A DNA stretch of 64,000 bases from an uncultured Opitutales bacterium (GCA_943787575.1 CALSMY010000006.1:62001-126000); one strand, 5' to 3'. Positions 44,450-53,695 are shown, numbered from the stretch's first letter. Notes: generated by a model not told the origin, from the letters alone. A program made the numbers and translations.

Positions 44450-46180
44450 ATGTTTTTTAAGATCACTTTTTCTGCAATTTGCATAGTTTCATTGTCCTTT
44501 GGATTATTTCCTTTGAACGGGCAAAACCCCGCGGATATGCCCATGCGGCAAGTGATGAGCGAGGCTCAGCAATTAATTGGTGAGGGAGATTATGCCAGTG
44601 CAGCACCATATTTAGATCAGCTTGAAATTCGCTTTGCTGGTGAAGGTAATCCGGAAGTTGAAAAAATTCTCGAACAATTTGGATATGTCCGGGGTGTTGG
44701 ATACCTTCAAAACTTTGGCAAAACTGGAGACATGTCCAACATGCAAAAGGCAGCGGATGCATTTGCAAAGTTTGTGGGGAAATACCCCGAAAATGAAAAT
44801 GCAGTTGCCGCGATGCAGCAGCGCACTACTTGTTTGCGTGCTTTACAAAAATGGGATGAAGCCGCAGAAGTGATCGAAGAATTATTGGATGAGGATAAAC
44901 CTTTTAAGAAAAAAATTCTTAGAAGGAGTGATTTAATGAATCTTTATTATGGTAGGGCTCAGTGTTACCACATTAAACAAAACTGGAGAAGTGGTGAAAA
45001 AGCTTTCGATGAGTTACTTAAATTTGCCGACCTTGCCAAGGATGAAGACAGAGCGGCTTACGCTGTTTCCTGCATGGTGGAAATGTTTGTTAAAGAGAAA
45101 AGGATAGACGAAGTATTTCCTCTACTTCCGAGGTTGTCAGCTGATACTCCTGCCCGCTTTGATCTTCGATTAAATGTGAACCTGATGCAGGGGGCTGAGG
45201 TTCTAAAGGAAAAGGACAGACAAGTAGAAGCATCTCTTCTCTTTGCCCTAACCATGACGACTGAAGAAATTGTGACCTTTTACACTGCAAGGGAAAAAGA
45301 AATTTCCTATGAAATAGATCAAATCCAATCATTTATTGACTCACAAGGTAGACGATTACCACCTAAGAGAGTTTCATCTCTCAAAAATAGAATCAATGAA
45401 TTGGCGATGAAGGCAACAAGCGCTCGGAGTCATCTAAAACTAGCAAAGGACACTCCTTCCTTCACTACCGTTTTACGATGGAGAAAAGCGGATAACTTTC
45501 AGGCTTGTAAGAGGGAATGGGAGTCGTTCTGGGCATTTTATTGGCTTTATAAGGACTTTCCTGATCACGAAATGGTGGAAAATTTCATTTATGCCGCCTT
45601 TGCATCTGCAAACACCGTAAAATTTCGCGAGAAATCAATTGAGCTGGGAGAAGAGTACTTGGCGAACAAGGAGTTATTGAAGTTCCGTGCCGATGTTACC
45701 TTTATTATGGCAAACGCTTATCGTAAGGAAGTGGTTTCACAAATGGAAATCGTGGAGGAATTACAAGCTTCCCTGGCTACCGTTGATAAAGAGAAAGCGG
45801 CTGCCGCAAAAGCAAAAGCTGACGAATATCAAGCCCGATTTTTTGAACTTTGTGAGGACTTTTTAGAAGTCATGCCTGAACACAAATATTCTCGTGAATT
45901 TATTGGTATGATGGGTGCTGAGTTTTTCAAACGCCAAGAATTTGACAAGTTGCTCAATAAATTTGCTGGTTTCGAAAATGGAACTTTTAATCCATCCCTG
46001 GGATATGCAAACAAGAAAGAACTCCAAGGAACCGTAGCTATGGGCCGTATTAACTACATGAGTGGACTGGCTTTGCTAGCCAGTGGAAACTATGATGCTG
46101 CTAAACCTTTCCTCGGTGCAGTTGTCGGGGTCAGTATCAAAGGCCTACCTTTGGACGAAGCAGCGATTGAGGAAGAATGA
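44450..46180 (+). CDS. Secreted TPR-like helical repeat protein
   Basis: A signal peptide (MFFKITFSAICIVSLSFGLF) is followed by about 550 residues of helical repeats with the alanine and tyrosine spacing of TPR units, for example AQQLIGEGDYASAAPYLDQL and MQKAADAFAKFVGKYPENEN. A coiled coil (about residues 435-470, MEIVEELQASLATVDKEKAA) lies in the second half. The frame is open from a TTG at 44396, but the ATG at 44450 gives the signal peptide. It is first in a six-gene unit ending in ExbB/ExbD proteins; its stop overlaps the next start (ATGA). It is probably a periplasmic scaffold. Confidence 0.75.
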   Translation: MFFKITFSAICIVSLSFGLFPLNGQNPADMPMRQVMSEAQQLIGEGDYASAAPYLDQLEIRFAGEGNPEVEKILEQFGYVRGVGYLQNFGKTGDMSNMQKAADAFAKFVGKYPENENAVAAMQQRTTCLRALQKWDEAAEVIEELLDEDKPFKKKILRRSDLMNLYYGRAQCYHIKQNWRSGEKAFDELLKFADLAKDEDRAAYAVSCMVEMFVKEKRIDEVFPLLPRLSADTPARFDLRLNVNLMQGAEVLKEKDRQVEASLLFALTMTTEEIVTFYTAREKEISYEIDQIQSFIDSQGRRLPPKRVSSLKNRINELAMKATSARSHLKLAKDTPSFTTVLRWRKADNFQACKREWESFWAFYWLYKDFPDHEMVENFIYAAFASANTVKFREKSIELGEEYLANKELLKFRADVTFIMANAYRKEVVSQMEIVEELQASLATVDKEKAAAAKAKADEYQARFFELCEDFLEVMPEHKYSREFIGMMGAEFFKRQEFDKLLNKFAGFENGTFNPSLGYANKKELQGTVAMGRINYMSGLALLASGNYDAAKPFLGAVVGVSIKGLPLDEAAIEEE

Positions 46181-48456
46181 TCATGAGTTGGTTGACTACA
46201 TACCCATCAAAGAAAAGCATTACTAATTTGTTGGCATCTAGAATCAGTTTTTTGCTTTCATTACCGCTCATTTTGGGAACAATTGGATGTGGGGGAGATG
46301 ACCCTGTTACCACTGATGAGTCTGCAGAAAAAACACCTGCATCCGAAGTTGATTCTACTGACATTACCGATGGTAATTTGGATGAGGGCTTAGCCCCAGA
46401 CCCTGTAGAACCTGACCCAGAAGAGTCTGAACCTCTCGAGGTTCCCGATCCGAATGGGGTATTTTTGCCGATGTATGATGAGAAGGATGGTAAGATGGAA
46501 ATGGTCAAATTAAACGATCATCCAGTTTACTCGAACGGGGAAGGCTACTTTTTATGGACCAATGGTTCTCTGTGGAATATTACCACCAAGGTTGGTTCGG
46601 GAAGAACGGTTGCATCCGGCGGAGAAAACTTGGTTGATTCCTGGCCGAATGGAGCTCAAGCAAGATTTTCTCCGGATGAGGAGTATGCAAAACAGGCGAT
46701 GTTCCGCTTGGCAGTTGCTTTCCAGGGATCTCAAGATAATGAAAATGCCATCCGTTTGTTTAGCCAGTTTGTAACTTTATTCCCAGAAGATAAACTTGTG
46801 GCAGAAGTTTACTTAAGCATGGGAGATCTTGCTACAAGTGGTTTAGGGCCCGACACCCAGCCAAGTATTAAGCAAATTCAACAAGCAAGAACTAGTTATT
46901 CCAATGTCCGGAAAAACACAGAACAAATTGGTTTAATTTCTGATTCTGTTGCCAATGAGGGTGGTCTATTGGAGAGGGTGGGCGAAAACCCCGAAGGCTT
47001 GGTCAACCATTTCCTGAGCTTCGATAAAGATTCAGATAAATGCGTTGGTAAGGGGGAGTATGATGCTTTGCGGGTAGATATGAAAGATTCCTTTGAGTTT
47101 TCATTGGCGGATCATGATTTTAACGGCGATTCAAAATTACAATTTGAAGAACTTTACGACGCCGCGACAACTTCCTGCTACAAGGAGATCGAATCTCTGT
47201 ACACTGATTACATGGGGAACTATGGATCCCAAGAAGGGGCTCAAGTAGCCAAGGCCACCGAAAAAATTGGTTTTGCGAAAGAGAAATTAGGACAGCCTTC
47301 CGCCATGTTAAAATTGTACTTTGATGAAATTAAAAAGTTTGGCAATGATCCCGCAAACCTAGGTGTTGATGATCTCCTCAAAAAATACTGCGAAAAGTAT
47401 CGTTATTATGAAGATCGATTTGGACAAACCCTAGAGGTTTTGGAAAAACTCCAAAATCCTTCAGAGCAAGTAACCTTCAGTTTTACTGATCGCAAAGGGG
47501 TCGAGCAGCAGGTCTCAGGTACTGTTCAGGAAATCATACTCGATCGCAGCAAAAGTTTGTCCATGCTCTCCTCTCAATACAATCAGATGGATCCGAAAAT
47601 CTATGAGGATATCGTCAAATATCGAGGAGGTGTTTTCAATAACCCTAAGTATATCGAACAGTTTAAAGGTTATTTAAAAAAATATGAGGGATTACAGTCC
47701 CGTTTTCCTAAGGATTTATCACCCTCCAAAGCTTTTGCTTCCATGTTACAAGTGGCAGAGTCCAATGGCCAAAAAAGCCTCGAACTCCGAATGAGGGCTA
47801 ACCTTGACCGGGTTGGCTCTCGGGTTGGCTCGAACTACAATCCCCAGGCAAATGATTTCCCTGCGGCCAGCCCAAGTGTTTTGATTTGGATGGCCCAAAA
47901 GATGTTGGCACAGAACTCACTCAATGACGCCCTTGCCGCGATGGAAAGACTTTCTCAAGTCTATCCCAATGCTGAGGGTGAACTTTTGTTTTCAGCTAAC
48001 TATATCATCGGCCAGGTTCACGACAAAAATAAGGATTTTGAAGAATCTGCTAATAGCTATGACATCGCGATTACCAATGCTCCTTGGCACCCCAACTCTA
48101 ACAATGCCCGATTACGCAAAGGACATGCATTGTACGAAATTGCCAAGATTAATAAAGACAGCGATAAGTTTCTTCTGGCTCAGGCTTCTTTTGGTGAAGC
48201 CAGAGATAGCGACGAAAGTACAATGGAGCTGAAAGGTGAATGCTCTTACATGATGGGGGAATGCCTCAAAGAGATGAGAGATTTTGAAGGGGCATCCCGA
48301 CATTTTGATGACACTACCTCAAGGTATGCGTCATCAGGTAAGTGGGCCGAGAAAGCATTCGATCAAGCTATTAGTTGTTATGAAAGAATTGGTAATTCCA
48401 ACCAAGTCAGCAGGCTGGAGAAGAGAAGAGATGATTGGCTAAGGAGGTACCAATGA
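46177..48456 (+). CDS. Probable lipoprotein with TPR-like repeats and an EF-hand pair
   Basis: A hydrophobic signal ends at TIGC (C38), a plausible lipobox. An acidic proline-rich linker follows to about residue 90. TPR-like units flank the middle (YAKQAMFRLAVAFQGSQDNE near 170; PNAEGELLFSANYIIGQVHD and ASRHFDDTTSRYASSGKWAE near the end, similar to YbgF/BamD-type repeats). Two canonical EF-hand loops lie in the centre: DKDSDKCVGKGE (residues 283-294) and DFNGDSKLQFEE (314-325). The protein should therefore bind calcium in the periplasm. It is coupled to genes on both sides. Confidence 0.75.
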   Translation: MIMSWLTTYPSKKSITNLLASRISFLLSLPLILGTIGCGGDDPVTTDESAEKTPASEVDSTDITDGNLDEGLAPDPVEPDPEESEPLEVPDPNGVFLPMYDEKDGKMEMVKLNDHPVYSNGEGYFLWTNGSLWNITTKVGSGRTVASGGENLVDSWPNGAQARFSPDEEYAKQAMFRLAVAFQGSQDNENAIRLFSQFVTLFPEDKLVAEVYLSMGDLATSGLGPDTQPSIKQIQQARTSYSNVRKNTEQIGLISDSVANEGGLLERVGENPEGLVNHFLSFDKDSDKCVGKGEYDALRVDMKDSFEFSLADHDFNGDSKLQFEELYDAATTSCYKEIESLYTDYMGNYGSQEGAQVAKATEKIGFAKEKLGQPSAMLKLYFDEIKKFGNDPANLGVDDLLKKYCEKYRYYEDRFGQTLEVLEKLQNPSEQVTFSFTDRKGVEQQVSGTVQEIILDRSKSLSMLSSQYNQMDPKIYEDIVKYRGGVFNNPKYIEQFKGYLKKYEGLQSRFPKDLSPSKAFASMLQVAESNGQKSLELRMRANLDRVGSRVGSNYNPQANDFPAASPSVLIWMAQKMLAQNSLNDALAAMERLSQVYPNAEGELLFSANYIIGQVHDKNKDFEESANSYDIAITNAPWHPNSNNARLRKGHALYEIAKINKDSDKFLLAQASFGEARDSDESTMELKGECSYMMGECLKEMRDFEGASRHFDDTTSRYASSGKWAEKAFDQAISCYERIGNSNQVSRLEKRRDDWLRRYQ

Positions 48457-49697
48457 TAAAGACTTTTTGTACTAAGCGCTGGCTGCTTCTCGTTGCCATT
48501 TTCTGCTCAAGTACCGCTTTTGCAGCAGAAGACTATTTTAAAAAATATGGCGGTGGCGGTATTTCGGTAAAAGTACATTACCTAAAGTCAGCTGCTACTA
48601 AGCCAATGAAGCTTTTGGGCATAGACTCTGCCCGGGGCATTATTTATGCAGAAATGGAGGGTGCTGGTCGATTGGAACTAGAGTTACGTGGTCTGCAAAG
48701 ACAGAATATCAAAAAATTTGAGTTCGACTGGTCAAGAAACGCGAAAACATACCTCAATTACTTGTCTAATGAGCAATACGACCCCCGTGTACTGACGGCA
48801 TTAAGGCCAGAGATTTACAAAGTCATGCTCTTTCTTGATATGCCCTTTGAATACCTTGCCATTCATGATGATTGCTTAACCTATGTCAAAGGCCTGTTGG
48901 GTATGGAGCAATACAATGAGGCTTTTTATTTACTCTCTCGTTTAAATCTTTCTCGACTGGATGGTTATGGATATAGAGATTTTTCTGAAGCTGCTCTCGA
49001 GTTGTGTGGGAAAATGATTGTATCAAACCCTGATTCTGCTAAAGCATCCCGAGCTCTTTTACAGCGAATATCGATTCGGGATAACAGTGCAGATCATGCC
49101 TCTTACCTACGTTTGGCAGATTCGTTAAGGCAGCAAGGACTTTATACCGAGGCGATCAGTGAATACGCTAGACTTGGACCGATTGTAGCCAAGGACGCAA
49201 ATAGTCCATATAATAAAATTTTGGAAATATGGCCGGTTTACTGTTACATGAAATTGTACGAAGTTTATGCTCCTGCTGCAGCCAAAGATAAAAGATATGC
49301 AGCAGCAGCTGGTAAAATGTTCAATTCTGCAGTACAGGGTCTTAAAAAACTTGATGATCAACCACCGGCTCGAAACACCAACGAATATTCGCTGTATAAA
49401 TTATTGCGTTCTTTACTTCGCGTTCAATATGCCAGGATCCATGACGCCCGTGGAGAAGAGTTAAAGTCTGCAGATTACTACAGGCAGTCTGTGCTCGAAG
49501 TTACAGAGGGTATAGTCAATGCCCGGATTGGACTAGATTGGTTACCTGAATCTTTAATGATGGCAGGAGATGCTTATGAAAAGCTTGAACTTCAAGAAGC
49601 TGCCCGAAATGTCTACAACCAAATCAAAGTATTCTTTCCTAAAACCAAGTGGGAAAAAATGAGTATCGAACGACTGGCCAATCTGCCCCAATCATAA
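48453..49697 (+). CDS. Secreted TPR-like protein of unknown function
   Basis: A signal peptide (about residues 5-25, ending STAFAAEDY) leads into a short beta-rich stretch (GGISVKVHYLKSAATKPMKL, IIYAEMEGAGRLELELRGLQ) and then helical repeats (GMEQYNEAFYLLSRLNLSRL, LRQQGLYTEAISEYARLGPI, ESLMMAGDAYEKLELQEAAR). The ATG at 48453 overlaps the stop of the previous gene (ATGA); the frame is open from 48435. No enzyme motif is seen. It is third in the ExbB/ExbD operon. Confidence 0.7.
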   Translation: MIKTFCTKRWLLLVAIFCSSTAFAAEDYFKKYGGGGISVKVHYLKSAATKPMKLLGIDSARGIIYAEMEGAGRLELELRGLQRQNIKKFEFDWSRNAKTYLNYLSNEQYDPRVLTALRPEIYKVMLFLDMPFEYLAIHDDCLTYVKGLLGMEQYNEAFYLLSRLNLSRLDGYGYRDFSEAALELCGKMIVSNPDSAKASRALLQRISIRDNSADHASYLRLADSLRQQGLYTEAISEYARLGPIVAKDANSPYNKILEIWPVYCYMKLYEVYAPAAAKDKRYAAAAGKMFNSAVQGLKKLDDQPPARNTNEYSLYKLLRSLLRVQYARIHDARGEELKSADYYRQSVLEVTEGIVNARIGLDWLPESLMMAGDAYEKLELQEAARNVYNQIKVFFPKTKWEKMSIERLANLPQS

Positions 49698-49756
49698 TCT
49701 AACAAATCCTCATTGACCTATATCAATATTCTTACTTTTCTAATTCCTTAATCGCA

Positions 49757-50578
49757 ATGAACCGCACTATGAAACCTTGTACCTTACGTATACCTGCCTG
49801 CCTCCTCTTACTCTACGCTACTCTTTCGCCAACTATGCTTGTTAATAAAGCCTTGGCTCAAGACAGTAATCTTTTCGTTGCAGCATGGAGTAATTTGGGC
49901 CCCACTTTCTTTACTGTATTTTTACTCCTTATTATCGCCGGCATAACTTTGATTATTTTCAATAGTATCAATGTTCGCAGAAAAGCTTTTATTAAGGATG
50001 ATGTAATTGATCCAATCATGGATGCAGTCAAGGGCCTTGATATTGAAGGTGCGAAATCGCTTTGCGACCAGTATAAACTTCCCATTACTTCGATTATGAA
50101 AGGGGGCTTGGAACGTATACAAGATGACGAGTTAGATATCGAAGCGATTGAAAAAGGATTAGATGAAAACGCAGCCTTGCATATGTCGAAACCATTTACC
50201 TGGATCAATATGTTGAATACGGTTGGTTCGATTGCCCCAATGGTTGGACTGCTTGGTACCGTGGTTGGTATGATTGGTGCCTTTGCCGTCTTAACCAGTG
50301 CTGGTATGGGTGGAGAAGCAAGTAAGCAAATGGCAGGTAATATTGGTAGTGCACTTTGGACGACAGCTGCCGGTCTCGTGGTTGCGATCCCTTGTCTGAT
50401 TTCATATTTTCTTTTCAAAACAAAGTTTGGAAACATTGCGGCAGAAGTAAACAAGGTAACAGGATCTATGGTCTTCACTCTTGTCCGTGCTGCCCGTGGC
50501 GGATTTGAAGATGAGGGTGGTGCGGAGGAAGTATATGAGGAAGATACTTTTGAAGAAACCGCTCCTGAACCTGCCTGA
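49757..50578 (+). CDS. MotA/TolQ/ExbB-family proton channel protein
   Basis: An N-terminal signal-like segment (about 8-34, ending NKALAQDS) precedes the first true membrane helix (about 50-72). A cytoplasmic region follows, then the conserved pair of helices: NMLNTVGSIAPMVGLLGTVV GMIGAF (about 150-180) and GNIGSALWTTAAGLVVAIP CLISYF (about 200-225), the hallmark of TolQ/ExbB. An acidic tail ends the protein. With ExbD-type partners it should form an inner-membrane channel that converts proton flow into force on envelope proteins. The extra N-terminal signal occurs in many ExbB proteins of this group. Confidence 0.93.
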   Translation: MNRTMKPCTLRIPACLLLLYATLSPTMLVNKALAQDSNLFVAAWSNLGPTFFTVFLLLIIAGITLIIFNSINVRRKAFIKDDVIDPIMDAVKGLDIEGAKSLCDQYKLPITSIMKGGLERIQDDELDIEAIEKGLDENAALHMSKPFTWINMLNTVGSIAPMVGLLGTVVGMIGAFAVLTSAGMGGEASKQMAGNIGSALWTTAAGLVVAIPCLISYFLFKTKFGNIAAEVNKVTGSMVFTLVRAARGGFEDEGGAEEVYEEDTFEETAPEPA

Positions 50579-50624
50579 TTGAATATTTTTATCGCTGACT
50601 TACTGTTTTAAAAGACCGTAAATT

Positions 50625-51044
50625 ATGGCAAAATTTGAAGTGCCAGATACCAACGACTCACCGGATCTTACTCCGATGATTGATGTCGTATTCCTATTGA
50701 TTGTATTTTTTATGGTCGTGGCTAAACAGGTCTCCGAGCAATATGTTGAGCTTTCTGATCCTAAGCTCGGCATTGCTTCAAATGCTAAAATTCCTGAGTC
50801 GCCTCCATCGCGCACTATTATTTCTGTGGATGACGATCCTTCGATGGGACAAATGATTTATTGGGGAGAACAACCGATTGATATTTCTCAAGTCTCAGTT
50901 GCCGTAGCCAGAAATCCCACATGGAAAGTCTTTTTGCGTTACCATGTAGATATTCCTGCATCGGTTCTCAATGATGTCCATGAACAAGTTTTGATGGGAG
51001 GCCAATCGAATATTGTTTTTGGTGCCTTCAAATCTGCGGAGTAG
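50625..51044 (+). CDS. ExbD/TolR-family protein 1
   Basis: A 139-residue protein with one membrane helix near the N-terminus. LTPMIDVVFLLIVFFMV contains the conserved proton-carrying Asp (D19) and the Pro before it. The periplasmic domain (SRTIISVDDDPSMGQMIYWG) is short and unlike its neighbour. It should assemble with the ExbB-like channel. Confidence 0.92.
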   Translation: MAKFEVPDTNDSPDLTPMIDVVFLLIVFFMVVAKQVSEQYVELSDPKLGIASNAKIPESPPSRTIISVDDDPSMGQMIYWGEQPIDISQVSVAVARNPTWKVFLRYHVDIPASVLNDVHEQVLMGGQSNIVFGAFKSAE

Positions 51045-51054
51045 AATAAAAGTC

Positions 51055-51489
51055 ATGGATACTTTTAAGAAAATTTTGGATGATGTAGATGAGGTCGATC
51101 TTACCCCAATGATTGATGTTACTTTCTTGCTACTAATTTATTTCATGGTTACTACCATGATCAAACAACCTGAGGCAGAACTCTCTGCCATTCTCCCGGG
51201 AAAATCTGCACCGAGTAGTTACAATAAGCCGAAGCCAGAATCGCATATAGAAATCGAAGCAGATGGCTCGGTTAGGGTAGATGGCAACTATATGGGTAAT
51301 GCATTTGAAGCATTGGACCTTCCCGATGTTAAAGATTATTTACTTGGAGAAAAAAGTAAGCATGGGGAAGATTTTGTAGTACATATTTGGACAGATCCAC
51401 TAGCTAATTGGCAAGCCCCTCTAGCTGCATTGAATGCATGCGGTGCTGCCAAGATAAAGAGTGTATCGCCAAATATGAGAAGGAAATAG
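51055..51489 (+). CDS. ExbD/TolR-family protein 2
   Basis: The second ExbD-type subunit, also with one membrane helix and the conserved Asp in DLTPMIDVTFLLLIYFMVT. The periplasmic part includes PESHIEIEADGSVRVDGNYM. The frame is open from 51013 inside the previous gene, but the ATG at 51055 (MDTFKKILDDVDEVDLTPM) is the family-like start. Two different ExbD paralogues next to one ExbB are typical of Tol-like or gliding-type machines and of some TonB systems. Confidence 0.92.
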   Translation: MDTFKKILDDVDEVDLTPMIDVTFLLLIYFMVTTMIKQPEAELSAILPGKSAPSSYNKPKPESHIEIEADGSVRVDGNYMGNAFEALDLPDVKDYLLGEKSKHGEDFVVHIWTDPLANWQAPLAALNACGAAKIKSVSPNMRRK

Positions 51490-51502
51490 GGCAAACCTTC
51501 AA

Positions 51503-51886
51503 ATGGTAGTTAGCAAGTTTCTACATACCCGTATGCGGGTAAATGATTTAGAAAAAACGCTCGAATTTTATCAGCGTGTTTTTGGTTTGGAAATCACCCG
51601 TAGGCATGAATCTCCCCGGGGGTCTAAGTTAGCATTTCTTGCTGTTCCTAACAGTGAAGAGGAAATTGAAATTACCTATTTCCCGGGATCTGGCCCAGTG
51701 AAAGTACAGGAGGATCTAATGCACTTGGCCTTTGAGGTCGATAGTATGATAGATTTTCAAACTCATTTAGATTCAATTGGTGTGCCCTTGAGTGATGGTC
51801 CAACCCAAAGCTCATCAGGTTCAATTTTTGCTTTTGTGGATGCACCTGAAGGTTACGAGATTGAGGTAATTGAACGGCCAAAGTAG
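51503..51886 (+). CDS. gloA: Glyoxalase I (lactoylglutathione lyase), VOC family
   Basis: A 127-residue VOC protein with the four metal ligands of GloA-type enzymes: His in FLHTRMRV, Glu in EEEIEITYF, His in LMHLAFEVD and Glu in GYEIEVIER. The LEKTLEFYQRVFGLEITRR start and SIFAFVDAPEGYEIE are family marks. It would convert methylglyoxal-glutathione adducts to lactoylglutathione, or act on another thiol adduct. It begins 13 bases after the ExbD gene, so it may be co-transcribed, but no functional link is evident. Confidence 0.9.
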   Translation: MVVSKFLHTRMRVNDLEKTLEFYQRVFGLEITRRHESPRGSKLAFLAVPNSEEEIEITYFPGSGPVKVQEDLMHLAFEVDSMIDFQTHLDSIGVPLSDGPTQSSSGSIFAFVDAPEGYEIEVIERPK

Positions 51887-51916
51887 AACCTTTCTTTAGG
51901 GTTATCGTTTTCTTAT

Positions 51917-51935
51917 TAATTAATACAATTAATTA
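51917..51935. repeat. AT-rich perfect inverted repeat
   Basis: TAATTAAT-ACA-ATTAATTA has 8-bp perfect arms around a 3-base centre and lies 8 bases before the ATG of the DUF1080-like gene. It could be an operator or a promoter-linked sequence; AT-only arms make chance a real possibility. Confidence 0.4.
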
Positions 51936-51943
51936 TAGTCACC

Positions 51944-52582
51944 ATGATTAAAAGCTCACTTTGCTTATTCATTAGTGTGCTTGGTTGTCTGGCCAATGAA
52001 ACCCCTCAGGAATTGGAAGTTAGTCGGAAAATCCTTTTTGACGGACAAAGCTTAGAAAATTGGGAGATCACAGATTTTGCGGGTAGGGGAGAAGTTGGCC
52101 TTGATGGAAATGGAAGTGCCATGCTTGAATTTGGCATAGCTTTGACTGGCATACATTGGGTCGGCGAGGAGTTGCCCCGGATTAATTATGAAATCAGATG
52201 GGAGGCCAAGAAGGTTATGGGAACAGATTTTTTTGGTTCTCTCACATTCCCTTATTTAAAAAGTCATGGAACTTTAATTCTTGGCGGATGGGGAGGTGCT
52301 TTGGTTGGAATATCTTGCATTGATGGTTTTGACGCATCCGAAAACGATGCGGCCACGGCTCATCGATTTCGTACGGATCATTGGTATACCTGTCGGTTAC
52401 GAGTTACGGGTACCCATTTGAAATTTTGGGTTGATGAAGAAAAATTGATTGATTGTGACGTTGAAGGCCGGGAAATCTCGATGCGTACGGGAGAGATTGA
52501 AATGTCCATACCGCTTGGCTTCTCAACTTATGATACCACAGGCCTCATCAAAAATGTAACTCTTATTAAGTTGTCGGACTAA
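51944..52582 (+). CDS. DUF1080/3-keto-disaccharide hydrolase-like protein, secreted
   Basis: A signal peptide (about 1-19) is followed by a concanavalin-like beta-sandwich of the DUF1080 type: KILFDGQSLENWEITDFAGR is the family opening, and FRTDHWYTCRLRVTGTHLKFWVDEEKLIDCD, quoted in part, shows the late strands (WYTCRLRVTGTHLKFWVD). At 212 residues it has normal length. Members are abundant in Verrucomicrobiota and Planctomycetota; some hydrolyse 3-keto-sugars, and others have no known activity. Confidence 0.82.
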   Translation: MIKSSLCLFISVLGCLANETPQELEVSRKILFDGQSLENWEITDFAGRGEVGLDGNGSAMLEFGIALTGIHWVGEELPRINYEIRWEAKKVMGTDFFGSLTFPYLKSHGTLILGGWGGALVGISCIDGFDASENDAATAHRFRTDHWYTCRLRVTGTHLKFWVDEEKLIDCDVEGREISMRTGEIEMSIPLGFSTYDTTGLIKNVTLIKLSD

Positions 52583-52603
52583 GAGGTATCAGCCCGTACA
52601 GGC

Positions 52604-53695
52604 TCAGGATGTTTGTAGAGTTTTATTTTCGCGCAGCCTTAATTGGCCACAGGCAGCATCTATGTCGTGCCCTTTTTCCATACGCAAAGTTACCCGTGGT
52701 GGGTTGCCTTGCTCCACCTTTTGGTGGAATGCGCGAATTTGTTCCAGGGAAGGTCTTTTCCAAGAGAGTCCATCCACTCGGTTGTATGGAATTAAGTTGA
52801 TCTTCGCATTAAGCCGAGATGCATGGTTTGCCAAGAGTTCTGCTTGCTTTAGATCATCGTTTACTCCTTCGATCAAAATATATTCCAAAGTGATCATCTT
52901 TTTGCGCTCCTCGATAAATTTTTCACATGATTCGAGCAAAGTTTTGAGGGGATAGCGTTCATTGATGGGCATAATCTTTTGGCGTGTTTGATCATCCCCA
53001 CCATGAAGAGATATCGCCAGGCGTATTTGAGCGGGGTATTTTGCCAGTTCCAAGATCTTGGGGGCCAATCCACTGGTGGAGAGTGTCAGGTGCCTCGCTC
53101 CAATGCCTAAGCCCTTTTCGGAAAGAATTTGATCGAGCGCAGGGAGAAGGGCGGGGAGGTTGGCTAAAGGTTCGCCCATGCCCATGAACACGAGGTTATC
53201 AATTCTACGATTTGCCTGATTACGAGCGAGGAGAACCTGACCGACGATCTCCCCAGTGGTCAGATTACGCTTTAAACCATCCAGCCCACTGGCGCAAAAT
53301 TTACAGCCTATGGCACACCCGACTTGTGTGGATACACAAAGGGTAAGTCGTGATGAACGTACGCCTTTCGTTCCGGTAGTTGCCGGAATGAGCACGCTCT
53401 CGATAAGTTGTCCATCCCTTAGTTTCCATAGAAATTTACGGGTCGTATCGGTTGAACCTTGAGACCGAAGTATTTCCATAGGACATAAGTCCCAATGAGT
53501 AGAAAGTTCTTGCTTAAGAGATTTGGGCAGGTTGGACATCTCTTCCCATTCGAAGCATCCTTGTTCAAAGATCCAATGGCGCAATTGTTCCATGCGGTAG
53601 GTTGGAACTTTGCCAAGTTGCCATTTTTCGTAGGGCTTATCTAAGAGTAAAGGATTCACATTTATTCTTTTGTCCGAAAACTTGAGCCATGGCAA
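52604..53695 (-). CDS. rlmN: 23S rRNA (adenine-2503-C2)-methyltransferase RlmN
   Basis: A radical SAM enzyme with the CxxxCxxC cluster motif in QVGCAIGCKFCASGL, GEIVGQVLLARNQ, VFMGMGEPLAN, HLTLSTSGLAPKI, RLAISLHGGDD and INLIPYNRVDGL. The second catalytic Cys is in DIDAACGQL at the end. It methylates A2503 of 23S rRNA, and usually A37 of some tRNAs, in the cytosol. The length of 363 residues is normal. It converges with the DUF1080-like gene and diverges from the Fur-family gene. Confidence 0.96.
   Translation of the reverse strand: MPWLKFSDKRINVNPLLLDKPYEKWQLGKVPTYRMEQLRHWIFEQGCFEWEEMSNLPKSLKQELSTHWDLCPMEILRSQGSTDTTRKFLWKLRDGQLIESVLIPATTGTKGVRSSRLTLCVSTQVGCAIGCKFCASGLDGLKRNLTTGEIVGQVLLARNQANRRIDNLVFMGMGEPLANLPALLPALDQILSEKGLGIGARHLTLSTSGLAPKILELAKYPAQIRLAISLHGGDDQTRQKIMPINERYPLKTLLESCEKFIEERKKMITLEYILIEGVNDDLKQAELLANHASRLNAKINLIPYNRVDGLSWKRPSLEQIRAFHQKVEQGNPPRVTLRMEKGHDIDAACGQLRLRENKTLQTS

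Noticed and set aside
49858-50478. 206-codon open frame on minus
   Set aside because: It is antisense to the ExbB-like gene, whose motifs are unmistakable; the frame is a by-product of its codon use.
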